Positions 25,604 through 34,529 are shown, counted from the stretch's first letter. The stretch is DNA of 64,000 nucleotides from Stenotrophomonas humi (GCF_001431415.1 NZ_LDJI01000002.1:1-64000); one strand, 5' to 3'. The notes: a model not told the origin generated them from the letters alone. Translations and numbers: made by a program.

Positions 25604-27313
25604 ATGCCGATCCTGCGAACCTTGACCGTACTGACCGTGTTGCTTGCCGCCGTCGCTGCGTGGCTGGCCGTTTCGACGCCGGACATGACGGCGGTGCAGA
25701 TGCTGGCCGGAGAGATGGCGCCTGCCCGGGTGGCCGCCAGCGGTGAGCTGCCGCAGCGCCCACCGGACGACGTGGACTGGCGTCCACTCGATCAGGGCAC
25801 GCTCGCCGATTGGGCTGGTCCTTATTGGCTGCGCTTCCGATCAACCCCATCCGCATCGCGCAACGAATCCGGCCGGGCACTGCGGTTGTCGCTGCGTGGC
25901 GCCAGCCAGCTGCACTGGAACGGTCAGCCTTTGGCAGGCAACGGCACCGTCGGTCGCACCGCCGACGAGGAGCGGCCGGGCCGCATTGATATCGTCCGCG
26001 TGTTGCCGCCATCGCCTGCCGGCGGCAACGATGAACTGATCGTGCTCGCCTCCAGCCAGCGGCAATCACTCCGCTTGCACAGTGCCGATGTCGTCGCTGT
26101 GCTGGCACCGGCATCGCTGCTTTACGGTGATGTCATCCGGCCGTGGCTGATCGCCGCCTTCGCCATGGGCGCACTCGCAGCGGCGTGCCTGTACTTCCTG
26201 GCGGTGCAGCGTGGGCGCTTGCAAATGCCTGGTGCTTGGCTGCTGTTGGCGCTGTGCGTGGTTGGCCTGGCGCTGCCAATGGTGGAAGCGTGGCGCTCGC
26301 TGCTGGGCTACCCCTATCCATGGCACGGTCCGCGTCTGCTCCTGTTGCTGGGTCTGCATCTGGCAGCGGCGGCGTTGTTGCCGGCTTACCTCGCGCGACG
26401 CTTTGCGGTGAGCGTGCCGGCAGGCGCGCGCATCGCGTTTCTGCTGGCGCTGGTGGCCAGCGCAATTTTCCTGCCCGGCTTTGACACCCGCTCGGCGGCA
26501 GTGCTGCTGCTGAGCCTGTTGGCTTCGGCAGGGCTGCTGCTGCGTGCGCGGGATGCACAGGAGGAGCGTTGGCCGATCCTGGCGCTGGTGCTTGCCGGCG
26601 TGCTGGCGCTGCTGGTGGCACGCGGGGCCTTTCTTGATGGCCCGTACTTCCTGCTGCTGGCGGTGCTGATGGGCTTTTTGCTGCTGCGCCATGCGGCACA
26701 GCTGCGTGTGCTGGACCAGCACAACGCCCGGCTTCGCGAAGAACGTGCCCGGCTTTCGCTGCAGCTGCTGCAGCGAGGCATCCAGCCGCATTGGCTGATG
26801 AACACGCTGACCTGCCTGCAGGAATTGATCGAACAGGCGCCGCTGCGTGCCAGCCGCCTGGTGGAATCCTTGGCCGAGCAGTTCGACCGCCTGCGCGACA
26901 GCAGCAGCCGCCAGAGTGTTCCGCTGGAAGACGAACTGGCGTTGTGCCGCAGTCATCTCGACATCGTGGGCCTGGCGCTGGATCAACCCATGACGCTGGA
27001 CGTCGATGCCGATGACCTGCGCCTGTCGCTGCCGCCCGGGATCCTGCATGCACAGGTGGAGAACGCGCTGACACATGCCGGTGCCGTCGCCTGCGCGCAG
27101 CGTCCGTTCCATCTGCGTGTACAACGCCAGGATGACCGCTGGATTCTGGAACTGCGCAGCGCTCGCGGGTCCGCGCCACACCGTGGGCGGGGCACGGGCA
27201 CACGCTACATCGAAGCAAGTCTGGCGGCTGCGTTTCCCGAGGCCTGGCAGTTTGTCCAAGGCAGTGACGGCGCCGACTGGTGCGGCCGGATCGAGCTCAC
27301 ATGCGCATACTGA
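25604..27313 (+). CDS. LytS-type membrane sensor histidine kinase
   Basis: 569 residues. One N-terminal helix is followed by an extracytoplasmic domain (about 30-165), then six or seven membrane helices (about 170-370) and a HisKA_7TM/His_kinase domain. The phosphoacceptor is His396 in IQPHWLMNTL; the common form is PHFLFN, so the box is slightly divergent. An N-box-like VENALTHAG follows. The nucleotide-binding end is short but has the G-rich RGRGTGTRYIE. It overlaps the response regulator by 13 bp, which shows a coupled two-component system. Confidence 0.87.
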   Translation: MPILRTLTVLTVLLAAVAAWLAVSTPDMTAVQMLAGEMAPARVAASGELPQRPPDDVDWRPLDQGTLADWAGPYWLRFRSTPSASRNESGRALRLSLRGASQLHWNGQPLAGNGTVGRTADEERPGRIDIVRVLPPSPAGGNDELIVLASSQRQSLRLHSADVVAVLAPASLLYGDVIRPWLIAAFAMGALAAACLYFLAVQRGRLQMPGAWLLLALCVVGLALPMVEAWRSLLGYPYPWHGPRLLLLLGLHLAAAALLPAYLARRFAVSVPAGARIAFLLALVASAIFLPGFDTRSAAVLLLSLLASAGLLLRARDAQEERWPILALVLAGVLALLVARGAFLDGPYFLLLAVLMGFLLLRHAAQLRVLDQHNARLREERARLSLQLLQRGIQPHWLMNTLTCLQELIEQAPLRASRLVESLAEQFDRLRDSSSRQSVPLEDELALCRSHLDIVGLALDQPMTLDVDADDLRLSLPPGILHAQVENALTHAGAVACAQRPFHLRVQRQDDRWILELRSARGSAPHRGRGTGTRYIEASLAAAFPEAWQFVQGSDGADWCGRIELTCAY

Positions 27314-28002
27314 TTGTTGAAGACGAACCGCTGGTGCGCCAGCGTCTGTTGCGCCTGTGCGCGGAACTGGTAGGTGCCCGTGCGCGCTTCGATGCGGTTG
27401 CGGACCTGGAAACCGCAGGCGACCGGCTTGAACGCAGCGTCTACGACGGCTTGTTGCTGGATCTGAACCTGGGCGGCGAGGACGGCTTTGAACTGCTGCG
27501 TCGCGCCGTGGCCGGACGTTACCACTGCGTCGTGGTCTCGGCCCATCGTGATCGTGCCCTGCAGGCCTTCGAACATGGCGTGCTGGACTTCGTTCCCAAG
27601 CCATTCTCGCGTGAGCGCCTGGGCCAGGCACTTGAGCGGCTGCTTGACGTGGGCCACTATCGCTCCGGTCGCGCCCGCTATCTGGGTATCTGGCGCGCCC
27701 AGGGCACTGCGCTGGTCGAGCTGGCGGACGTGATGTGGATTCGTGCGGATGGTGACTACAGCGAGTTGCGCATGCGCGACGGCCGCAGCGAACTGCACGA
27801 CAAATCCCTCGCCGGCCTGAGCGGTGTGCTGCCGCCGGATTTCGTGCGCTGCCATCGTTCGTATCTGGTCAATCTGCGCCATGTCCGCAGCCTGCATGCC
27901 GGCTCGGGAAGCCGCTACTGGCTGGTCATGAACGACGGTGCGGAGCTGTCCGTGGGACGCGCGCATGTCACGGCGTTGCGCGGTGAGCTCGGGCTTGAGT
28001 GA
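27301..28002 (+). CDS. LytTR-family response regulator
   Basis: 233 residues. The receiver domain has acidic residues in VEDEP, the phospho-Asp54 in LLLDLNLGG and the Lys in VPKPFS. The C-terminal LytTR DNA-binding domain shows IRADGDYSELRM and FVRCHRSYLVNLRHV. It is the partner of the overlapping sensor kinase. LytTR regulators usually bind paired direct repeats; no target was identified in the window. Confidence 0.93.
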   Translation: MRILIVEDEPLVRQRLLRLCAELVGARARFDAVADLETAGDRLERSVYDGLLLDLNLGGEDGFELLRRAVAGRYHCVVVSAHRDRALQAFEHGVLDFVPKPFSRERLGQALERLLDVGHYRSGRARYLGIWRAQGTALVELADVMWIRADGDYSELRMRDGRSELHDKSLAGLSGVLPPDFVRCHRSYLVNLRHVRSLHAGSGSRYWLVMNDGAELSVGRAHVTALRGELGLE

Positions 28003-28310
28003 GGCAGGCTGAATCTGCTTGGTCGCGGCTGCATGTTGCAACCGTGAAGCCCTTGAACCTCGTCAATCGCGGTGACGATGGTTCGATAGCCGGCGGTGCC
28101 TGCCACGGTTGCTCGATTTGTTCATCGCATCGGAGGGCATGGGCCCTGCTGCCGTCTGGCGGTGAGCGATACGCTGCGGTCGCAGCGTCGAGCTGTTCCG
28201 CATGATGGTCAAGTCCCGGCCAAAGACGTGGTCGGGAACGACGAGGGAGCCCTCTCACCGACAACCGGTTTGGCGGCATGCTGGTTGGCGACCACGATCG
28301 GCGTTCTGGT
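28003..28310. other. intergenic stretch without a supportable gene
   Basis: This lies between convergent genes (LytTR regulator and beta-lactamase). I see no coding frame and no strong terminator. Confidence 0.5.
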
Positions 28311-29195
28311 TCAAGGCGGTTCCGTGCCTTCTTCAGCCTCGGTGAGTGCGGCTTCAAAATTCAGCCTGGACGCTGCGACCAGGGTCGGTAGTACGGTGGA
28401 ATCGACAAACGCATCCGCGTTGCCATTGCGGAGTCGCGCTTCGCGTTCGAGAACGCCTGCCACGCCGGGATGGCTGGTCAGAACGATATCCGCGTGCATT
28501 GTCGCGAGTTTCGCGAACGTCGCCCGGAAATCCTCGACGATTCCCGGGTAGGCGCGATTTCCAACCAGGGTGTTGCCGGCAACGGTGATGCTGCACAGGA
28601 ACAGCACCTTTCGCATTGTGCCGCGATCATTCACCGTCATGCTCCAGCTGGTGCAGCCGCGCGTATGTCCCGGCGTGAGATGGGCCGTCAGTTCGGTTTC
28701 GCCAAGACGGATCACCTGGCCGTCGCTGACGATCCCGTCCACCTTGATCGGCGCAAAGGGTTGAACCCCGTAGTTGTTGTCGCCCTCATTGCGCCCATGC
28801 TCAAGCGCCCATTGATCGCCGGCGCTTGCCAGGAAACGTGCGCCGGTGTCCTGCTGGATCTGCGCCATCGCACCGACATGATCGGCATGCGCGTGGTCGC
28901 TGATCAGCAGTCTGACATCATGCAACGAGACGCCAAGGCGCTCGATGTTGCGTTCGATCTGGACGGCATTCCGCGCAAGCGTGGCATCCAGCAGAATCGC
29001 GCCCTGTTCCGAGGTGATGAGGTAGGCCGAGAGCCCCTTGGTGCCGACGTAATGGACGTTGCCGGCGATGCGGAACGGTGTGACCGGTTCCGACCACTCC
29101 GGTGGGTCCGCCGCCAGCATCGGTGACGCTGCCGCAGCGGTCGCGATCGCTGCAATGAGGCGCAGCCCCCAGTGAAATCTGCAATCTGACTTCAT
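28311..29195 (-). CDS. subclass B3 metallo-beta-lactamase
   Basis: 294 residues with a Sec signal peptide (cleavage near LAADPP). All six zinc ligands of subclass B3 are present: His101, His103, Asp105 and His106 (SDHAHADHVG), His177 (TPGHTRGCTSW) and His242 (SHPG). The segment CSITVAGN contains the Ser that replaces the Cys ligand of B1 enzymes. It should hydrolyse beta-lactams, including carbapenems, in the periplasm. Sequence details differ from L1 of S. maltophilia (for example TPGHTRGCTSW versus AGHTPGSTAW), closer in style to THIN-B/BJP-type enzymes. It is monocistronic, with no AmpR-type regulator adjacent. Confidence 0.9.
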   Translation of the reverse strand: MKSDCRFHWGLRLIAAIATAAAASPMLAADPPEWSEPVTPFRIAGNVHYVGTKGLSAYLITSEQGAILLDATLARNAVQIERNIERLGVSLHDVRLLISDHAHADHVGAMAQIQQDTGARFLASAGDQWALEHGRNEGDNNYGVQPFAPIKVDGIVSDGQVIRLGETELTAHLTPGHTRGCTSWSMTVNDRGTMRKVLFLCSITVAGNTLVGNRAYPGIVEDFRATFAKLATMHADIVLTSHPGVAGVLEREARLRNGNADAFVDSTVLPTLVAASRLNFEAALTEAEEGTEPP

Positions 29196-29323
29196 GCCTT
29201 CAATCCTGTCCTGAATGTGACGCGACAGTGAGCCAGGAAGCCATGGTGCACAAATGAAGAGATCTCGGCCGAGGCATCAGTTTTTGTAATGACGTGGCCG
29301 TCCCGCGATGTCGTCTGGACCCA

Positions 29324-29689
29324 CTACTGACCTGGATTCCTTGCAGCTTCCAATGCCAGCGGCAGGTATCGGGAGACGTTCTTTTCCTCGATGTCCTGTG
29401 CCGAGCGCAGCTTGATATGCCGTCGGCCTTTTCCACTTCCTTCAAGGTATCCGTGGGGATCGATGATGCTGGCGCCATGGCTCAGCTCCAGCGAGACATG
29501 CTGCCTGTAGGCAAAGACGCCGCAGAACTGCACGCCAGAGCAGAAGAGGATGCCGCCGTACTTCACTTCCTCCGACACGGAGGGAATGAGTGTCTTTATC
29601 AGTTTGCGAACGGACGTGACGATCGCGTACTGCTCGTCGCCCAGCAGGCGGATGTCATCCAGAAGCGCTTCAACGGTCTTTGTCGTCAT
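29324..29689 (-). CDS. DUF1801-family (YdhG/YdeI-like) protein
   Basis: 121 residues with the family pattern of an N-terminal helix (LLDDIRLLGDEQYAIVTSVRKLI), then EEVKYGGILF and the strand VSLELSHGASI, ending in a helix with HIKLRSAQDI. Members are small cytoplasmic proteins, some iron-chaperone-like; the function is not established. It stands alone. Confidence 0.75.
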   Translation of the reverse strand: MTTKTVEALLDDIRLLGDEQYAIVTSVRKLIKTLIPSVSEEVKYGGILFCSGVQFCGVFAYRQHVSLELSHGASIIDPHGYLEGSGKGRRHIKLRSAQDIEEKNVSRYLPLALEAARNPGQ

Positions 29690-29814
29690 GACGGTGCATG
29701 TGTCCTGAAGGGGAGCGGCTCACGGCGCGCGCCTGAGCGGAGCATCTCTGCGCGCCTCGACCACAACGGCTCCCGGACCGGAGGCATTGCAGCCCGGTCC
29801 GGGAAATCGCGGCG

Positions 29815-30468
29815 TTATGCCGGCAACGCTTCCTGCGCAGCAGCCTGCGCGGTCGGGTTGAGCTGTGGCTCGCCGATCCTGGTCAACGTGTTGCGGTCGG
29901 TGTGACGGAATGGCTCGGTCCTGTCGGGGATGATCAGAATCGTTTCCTGCTCGTACGACCAGCTGCCATCGTCGTTGAGCGTGACGTGGATGTCGTAGCT
30001 CTCGGTGCGGAAAGCATGTTCGAGGAATGGGTTGGACAGGATGCCGTTGGTCTCGGAGCCGCGCACCGCACGCAGGTGGAAGGATTTCGCATCCGGTGCT
30101 GCCTTGCCTACTGCCATCGCGGTCTGGCCGCGCGGGATGGAGAGTGTCTGGATGATGGTGCAGGTCGCCGGCTCCCACAGCCAGTGGCCGACCTGGTCGT
30201 GGAAGGTTTCCACATCGTCGGGTTTGACGATGCGGGTGTGGTAACGCAGGCCGTAGAACAACTGCGGGCCATTGGTCTGTGCATCGATGGGATGCAGCTC
30301 GACGTGCTCGATATAGGCCTGGTGCTCGGCGCCATCGGCCTTGGGGTTGACGTCCATGCCGCGCTCGCCGCGCCAGATGCCGGCCAGGGCGGCCAGCGGG
30401 CCGAGGTTGGCCAGCGTGTTCGGGTCGGGCGTCGGCTCGGTGTAGATGTCTTCCGGAAAGTTCGTCAT
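29815..30468 (-). CDS. nitrobindin/FABP-like heme-binding beta-barrel protein
   Basis: 217 residues. The nitrobindin-like opening LAALAGIWRGERG is followed by alternating strands (ELHPIDAQ, LFYGLRYHTRI, WEPATCTIIQTLS, YDIHVTLNDDGSWSYEQETIL). A lone His in PFRHTDRN could serve as heme ligand, as in THAP4/nitrobindin barrels. The start is MTNFPEDIY. Heme or lipid binding is family-based inference. Confidence 0.75.
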   Translation of the reverse strand: MTNFPEDIYTEPTPDPNTLANLGPLAALAGIWRGERGMDVNPKADGAEHQAYIEHVELHPIDAQTNGPQLFYGLRYHTRIVKPDDVETFHDQVGHWLWEPATCTIIQTLSIPRGQTAMAVGKAAPDAKSFHLRAVRGSETNGILSNPFLEHAFRTESYDIHVTLNDDGSWSYEQETILIIPDRTEPFRHTDRNTLTRIGEPQLNPTAQAAAQEALPA

Positions 30469-30708
30469 CGGGCATGGCTTGCGTTGGCAGATTGGCGCCT
30501 ATGGTACGCATGCCTGCAAGCAAAGCCCCGAAGCCGCCGCGGCTGCGGCCATTCGCCGGTCATGGACCGGATCATCGCCGCGATGTTTCCAGATGGCCGT
30601 GCAGCTCAACAACGATGGAACCGTGCAGCGCTGGCCGAGCCGGGACAGGGAGCGGCCAGCGCTGGTTTTCTCCCGCACGATGCGTGTGACGGGGGCAGGG
30701 CAGCGGCG

Positions 30709-30852
30709 TCATTCTTCCTCTTCGTTCTCGCGGCCGGGGGCTTTCTTCTCGCGATCATGCTTTCCCGGTTGCTGTGGCTCCCGTTGAGGCGGGTCGGGAT
30801 TCTGCGGGCCGGCCATCTGCGGGCCCGGGTTCTGTTCGCGTTGCCTGTTCAT
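30709..30852 (-). CDS. small charged, Pro/Gln/Glu-rich protein
   Basis: A 47-residue open frame starting MNRQREQNPG and ending in ENEEEE. The composition (Pro, Gln, Glu, Arg, Lys) is that of a disordered small protein. It sits alone in a 570-bp gap on the same strand as its neighbours. There is no clear ribosome binding site, so this is a candidate rather than a certain gene. Confidence 0.4.
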   Translation of the reverse strand: MNRQREQNPGPQMAGPQNPDPPQREPQQPGKHDREKKAPGRENEEEE

Positions 30853-31036
30853 GAGGGTAGTCCGGTTATACGGCGGAGGCCGTCGCTGCAGCTTCGTGGT
30901 GGCCGCGTTGTCTGGCCGTCACGCCGCGTCATGATCGTTGCCACGTCCGTGAATGGAGGGCTGCGCGTTGCGTTCCTTTGCCAGGACCGCGATGTTGGTC
31001 GCCTGTCGGCATGCTTCGGCAGCGGCCGCGATCAAT

Positions 31037-31318
31037 CTAGTGCGTGCCCAGACGGGTGAAGCTGTCGATCTCATCCAGCCAGACAAGGTGGAAACCACCA
31101 TCCCCGGTATCGAGCCGGAGCTGGCCATTGGTGCCTTCATTCCCCTGCGCATCCAGGAATTGCTGCACGCTGGGACGCTCCGGCAGGGTGCCGACCAGCA
31201 CGCTGCCGTCATGCATGTGAAGTTCCACACGCATCTCCGCATCGAGGCCACGTTGCAGTTCCTTCAGGCGATTGATCGTGGCCTGGTCCAGGTGGATGCG
31301 TGGTGCGGTTCTGGCCAT
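31037..31318 (-). CDS. DUF3247-family (Sm-like) protein
   Basis: 93 residues: a basic N-terminal helix (ATINRLKELQRGL), then a small beta-barrel pattern (EMRVELHMHDGSVLVGTL, GQLRLDTGDGGFHLVWLDEI). This matches my recollection of DUF3247, a Xanthomonadaceae family with an Sm-like fold. A nucleic-acid role is possible but unproven. Confidence 0.65.
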   Translation of the reverse strand: MARTAPRIHLDQATINRLKELQRGLDAEMRVELHMHDGSVLVGTLPERPSVQQFLDAQGNEGTNGQLRLDTGDGGFHLVWLDEIDSFTRLGTH

Positions 31319-31438
31319 GTCATCGCTCCGCTTGTCGTGTGTTCGACCGGGAATGAGGTTACGGCAGGGACTGCTAAATCCCCAGCAAGATCACCGGTGC
31401 TTTCATCACACGATGTTGAGTGGCGGGCAGGGCCTTGC

Positions 31439-31567
31439 TCAGGTAAGCGCTGCGCAGAGCAACCCGAAGCCGATGCAGGCAACGCCGATCAGGGTGAATG
31501 TCTGGATCACCCCGGCAATCATGTTGTTGCCCAGCAGGTAGTGCTTCCAGGTGAATTCGGGCGTCAT
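31439..31567 (-). CDS. 42-residue small membrane protein coupled to tlpA
   Basis: The frame begins MTPEFTWKHYLLGNNM and contains one hydrophobic helix (IAGVIQTFTLIGVACIGFGLL). Its ATG overlaps the stop of the preceding tlpA-like gene as ATGA, a strong sign of translational coupling in the dsbD-tlpA cluster. It is short and would be missed by length cut-offs. Function unknown; an accessory to periplasmic thiol transfer is conceivable (inference). Confidence 0.6.
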   Translation of the reverse strand: MTPEFTWKHYLLGNNMIAGVIQTFTLIGVACIGFGLLCAALT

Positions 31568-32157
31568 CGTGCTACTTCGAGTGCATCGGCTGTCGCCACC
31601 CACGCTTCAATCTCGCCGGCTTTGAACGGCCCGAGCTTCTGCTTGACGATGCGTCCCTGTGCATCCACCAGCACGCTGTAAGGCAACAGCCCCTGCGTGT
31701 TGCCGAGCTTGACGCTGGCATCGGCCGGGCCGGGTGTTTCGATCACGATCGGGTAATACACCGGTACGTTGCCGAGGAAATCCAGCACCGCGTCCGGTGT
31801 GTCCAGTGCCAGGCCGACCACCTGCGGGCCGTTGTCGGCGTGCCGGGCGGCAAAGCGCGCCAGCTCCGGCATTTCTTCGATGCACGGTGCGCACCAGCTG
31901 GCCCACACGTTGATCAGCAACGGCTTGCCTTTGAAGCGGTCCGGGAACTGCACCGGCATGCCGTCCAGATCGGGCAGCGAGAACGTGGGCATCGGATCAC
32001 CGGGGCCCACGTTGGTGACCTGCGCCACCGGGCGCGTCGGCGCAGAGGTGTCACTCATCGACGGCAGCGACGCTGGGGTGGGGCGGCTCAACCATGCACC
32101 GGCGGACAACCCTGCGGCTGCCGCGATGCCCACCACCCACCACAACGCGCTGCGCAT
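31564..32157 (-). CDS. TlpA/ResA-type periplasmic thioredoxin-like protein
   Basis: 197 residues. An N-terminal membrane anchor (LWWVVGIAAAAGLSAGAWL) is followed by an AhpC/TSA-like thioredoxin fold with WASWCAPC (Cys89, Cys92) and the cis-Pro region GLLPYSVLVD. Such proteins reduce periplasmic disulfides, for example in cytochrome c or copper-protein maturation. It lies directly after dsbD, which supplies electrons to this kind of protein. Confidence 0.9.
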   Translation of the reverse strand: MRSALWWVVGIAAAAGLSAGAWLSRPTPASLPSMSDTSAPTRPVAQVTNVGPGDPMPTFSLPDLDGMPVQFPDRFKGKPLLINVWASWCAPCIEEMPELARFAARHADNGPQVVGLALDTPDAVLDFLGNVPVYYPIVIETPGPADASVKLGNTQGLLPYSVLVDAQGRIVKQKLGPFKAGEIEAWVATADALEVAR

Positions 32158-32158
32158 C

Positions 32159-34525
32159 TCAGCGTGCCGCGCGCAGCAGCGCGTCTTCGACGAGGGTCTG
32201 GGTCAGCACGGTCGGCAGCACACGCGGCGGCGCGCCCGGGCCGTACACCACGTACAGCGGCACGCCGACCGCCTGATGCTGGTCGAGGAAGGCGCTGATC
32301 TGCGGATCGACGTTGGTCCAGTCACCACGCATGTACACCGCATCCACGCGCTTGAGGGTGTCGCGGAACGCATCGCGGTTGAGTACGCCGCGCTCGTTGG
32401 CCTTGCAGGTCACGCACCAGTCGGCGGTCATGTTGACGAACACCACGCGATTGTTGGCGCGCAGGCGGTCGAGCATTTCCGGTGAATAAGCCACCGTGCC
32501 TTCGCTCTTGCCGCTGGCAGAAGGGGCTTCCAATTGGGTCACGCCCCACACCGGTACCAGCGCCAGTATCGCGATCACCAAGCCCAGCACCATGCCGGTC
32601 TTTCGGCTGTGCCAGCGGCTGCGTTCAAACCACCACAGGCCCAGCGCCAGCAGGGCGACGCCGCCCAGCAGCAGCGCCATCGCGTCGACGCCGCGCTGTT
32701 TGCCCAGCACCCACAGCAGCCAGATGGCGGTGATGTACATCGGGAATGCCATCACCTGCTTGAAGGTTTCCATCCACGCGCCGGGCTTGGGCAGGCGCCG
32801 TGCCAATGCCGGCACGAAGCCGATCAGCAGGAACGGCAGTGCCAGGCCCAGGCCGAGGAACAGGAACACCAGGAAGGCCAGCAGCGGCGGCGCGGTGAAC
32901 GCGTAGGCCAATGCCGGGCCCATGAACGGTGCGATGCACGGGCTGGCCACCACGCATGCCAGCACGCCGGTGAAGAAGTCGCCCATCGGTCCGTTGCGCC
33001 GTGCCAGCGACTGGCCGACGCCACCGAGGTTGCTGCCCAGCGTCAGTACGCCGCTCAGGCTCAGGCCGACCACGAACATCAGATAGATAAGTGCCGCGAT
33101 GAACCACGGATGCTGCAGCTGGAAGCCCCAGCCTGCCGCCTGTCCGGCCGCACGCAGTGCCAGCACCAGGCCGCCGATCAGCGAGAAGGCAACCAGCACG
33201 CCGGCCGTGTACCACAGCGCATGGCGACGGGCGTGTTCGCGGCTCTCGCCGCTCTGCGCCACGCCCAGCACTTTCAGTGACAACACCGGCAACACGCACG
33301 GCATCAGGTTCAGGACCAGGCCGCCGGCCAGCGCCAGCAGCAAGGCCCAGAACAACGAGCCGTTGGTCTTTTCGGCGGAGGTACCCGGCGGCTGGCTGCG
33401 CTGGTTGTTCTCAGCCGATGCATCGGGTGCCGCTTGAGTGAGGTTGGGCGCGCCCGGATCCGGGCGTACCACCAGCGGTTGCGGTGCCGGCAGGTTGCTC
33501 GGATTGACCGCCGGCTGCACCGCTGCTTCACCCTTCTTGCCGCTGGGCAGCGGCGGGATCACCAACGGTGCGACGATGGCTTCGGCGCTGGGCGATACGT
33601 CGCCGGCCGGCAGCGACAGCTTCACCCGGCGTGTCATCGGCGGATAGCAGATGCCGTCGGTCTGGCAGCCCTGGAAGGTCGCCACCAGCGTGGCGGGGGT
33701 CGCTTCGGCGCGGTCACGGCGCAGCGGCACCGGGACTTCCACCTGGTCGAAATACACCACCACGTTGCCGAAGTGCTCATCGCGGTAGGGCTGCCCGGCC
33801 GGCCACTGCGGGCGGCCGGTGCGGATGCCGGCGGTACCCTCCAGTGCCAGCGAGGTGCGGTCGCGGTACAGGTAGTAACCCGGGGCTGGCGAGAAGCGCA
33901 GCAGCAGGCGGTTGCCATCGTCGACGATGGCTTCGAAGCCGAACGCCTTGTCCGGCGGCAGCGGCAGGTTCTGCACCGCGGCGGCACCGGTATTGGCGCC
34001 CGGCAGCTTGAGCCCGCCGCCGTTGGCCGCAGCCAACGGGTTGAACATCGGTGCGGCAGACGGTGACGGTGCCTGGGCGGCGGTATTGCCGGCACCGGGC
34101 AGCCTCACCTCGATGGTGCGCTTCTGCGGCGGGTAGCACACGCCTGCGTCGGCACAGCCCTGGTAGCGGACTTCCAGGCTGACCGTTTCCACGCCGGGCT
34201 CGGCGCTGCCGGGCAGGGTAGCGCGCAGTTGGCTGTGGTAGGTCTCCACGTCGCCAAAGAACTCGTCGTGTTTCTGCTCGCCCCGGGGAAACTGGATGGC
34301 GCCGGCGTTGAAGCCCGGGCCAGCCTTGACGCTGGTGCGATGGCGGTAGAGGTAGTAGCCGGGAGCGATCTCCCAGCGCAGCTCGATGCGGTCGCGGCTT
34401 GGCGCGATGGCCTGCAGGGCGAAGGCCTGGTCTACCGGGAGCAGGTCTTTTTCGCTGACGGCCCAGGCGGGCAGTGCACTCAACGAAAGCAGGCAAAGGG
34501 CGGTGAAACGTCGCAACAGCGTCAT
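32159..34525 (-). CDS. dsbD: thiol:disulfide interchange protein DsbD with duplicated N-terminal domain
   Basis: 788 residues, longer than the roughly 565 of E. coli DsbD. A signal peptide (ending AWA) is followed by two tandem DsbD-alpha (immunoglobulin-like) domains, each with the Cys pair in a related context: QGCADAGVCYPP (Cys124, Cys130) and QGCQTDGICYPP (Cys287, Cys293). Next comes the membrane domain with NLMPCVLPVLSLK and VASPCIAPFMG, then the C-terminal thioredoxin domain with ADWCVTCKANE. It carries electrons from cytoplasmic thioredoxin to periplasmic partners. The start MTLLRRF lies 4 bp after cutA, as in many proteobacteria. Confidence 0.95.
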   Translation of the reverse strand: MTLLRRFTALCLLSLSALPAWAVSEKDLLPVDQAFALQAIAPSRDRIELRWEIAPGYYLYRHRTSVKAGPGFNAGAIQFPRGEQKHDEFFGDVETYHSQLRATLPGSAEPGVETVSLEVRYQGCADAGVCYPPQKRTIEVRLPGAGNTAAQAPSPSAAPMFNPLAAANGGGLKLPGANTGAAAVQNLPLPPDKAFGFEAIVDDGNRLLLRFSPAPGYYLYRDRTSLALEGTAGIRTGRPQWPAGQPYRDEHFGNVVVYFDQVEVPVPLRRDRAEATPATLVATFQGCQTDGICYPPMTRRVKLSLPAGDVSPSAEAIVAPLVIPPLPSGKKGEAAVQPAVNPSNLPAPQPLVVRPDPGAPNLTQAAPDASAENNQRSQPPGTSAEKTNGSLFWALLLALAGGLVLNLMPCVLPVLSLKVLGVAQSGESREHARRHALWYTAGVLVAFSLIGGLVLALRAAGQAAGWGFQLQHPWFIAALIYLMFVVGLSLSGVLTLGSNLGGVGQSLARRNGPMGDFFTGVLACVVASPCIAPFMGPALAYAFTAPPLLAFLVFLFLGLGLALPFLLIGFVPALARRLPKPGAWMETFKQVMAFPMYITAIWLLWVLGKQRGVDAMALLLGGVALLALGLWWFERSRWHSRKTGMVLGLVIAILALVPVWGVTQLEAPSASGKSEGTVAYSPEMLDRLRANNRVVFVNMTADWCVTCKANERGVLNRDAFRDTLKRVDAVYMRGDWTNVDPQISAFLDQHQAVGVPLYVVYGPGAPPRVLPTVLTQTLVEDALLRAAR

Positions 34526-34529
34526 CGAC

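Noticed and set aside
27968..28357. 129-residue minus-strand frame downstream of the LytTR regulator
   Set aside because: Overlaps the end of the beta-lactamase gene on the same strand in another frame and has no recognisable feature.
30919..31036. Possible 38-residue frame after the DUF3247 gene (TTG start, Ala-rich helix)
   Set aside because: Start codon is weak, no ribosome binding site, and part of the longer frame is antisense or overlapping; cannot be separated from chance.
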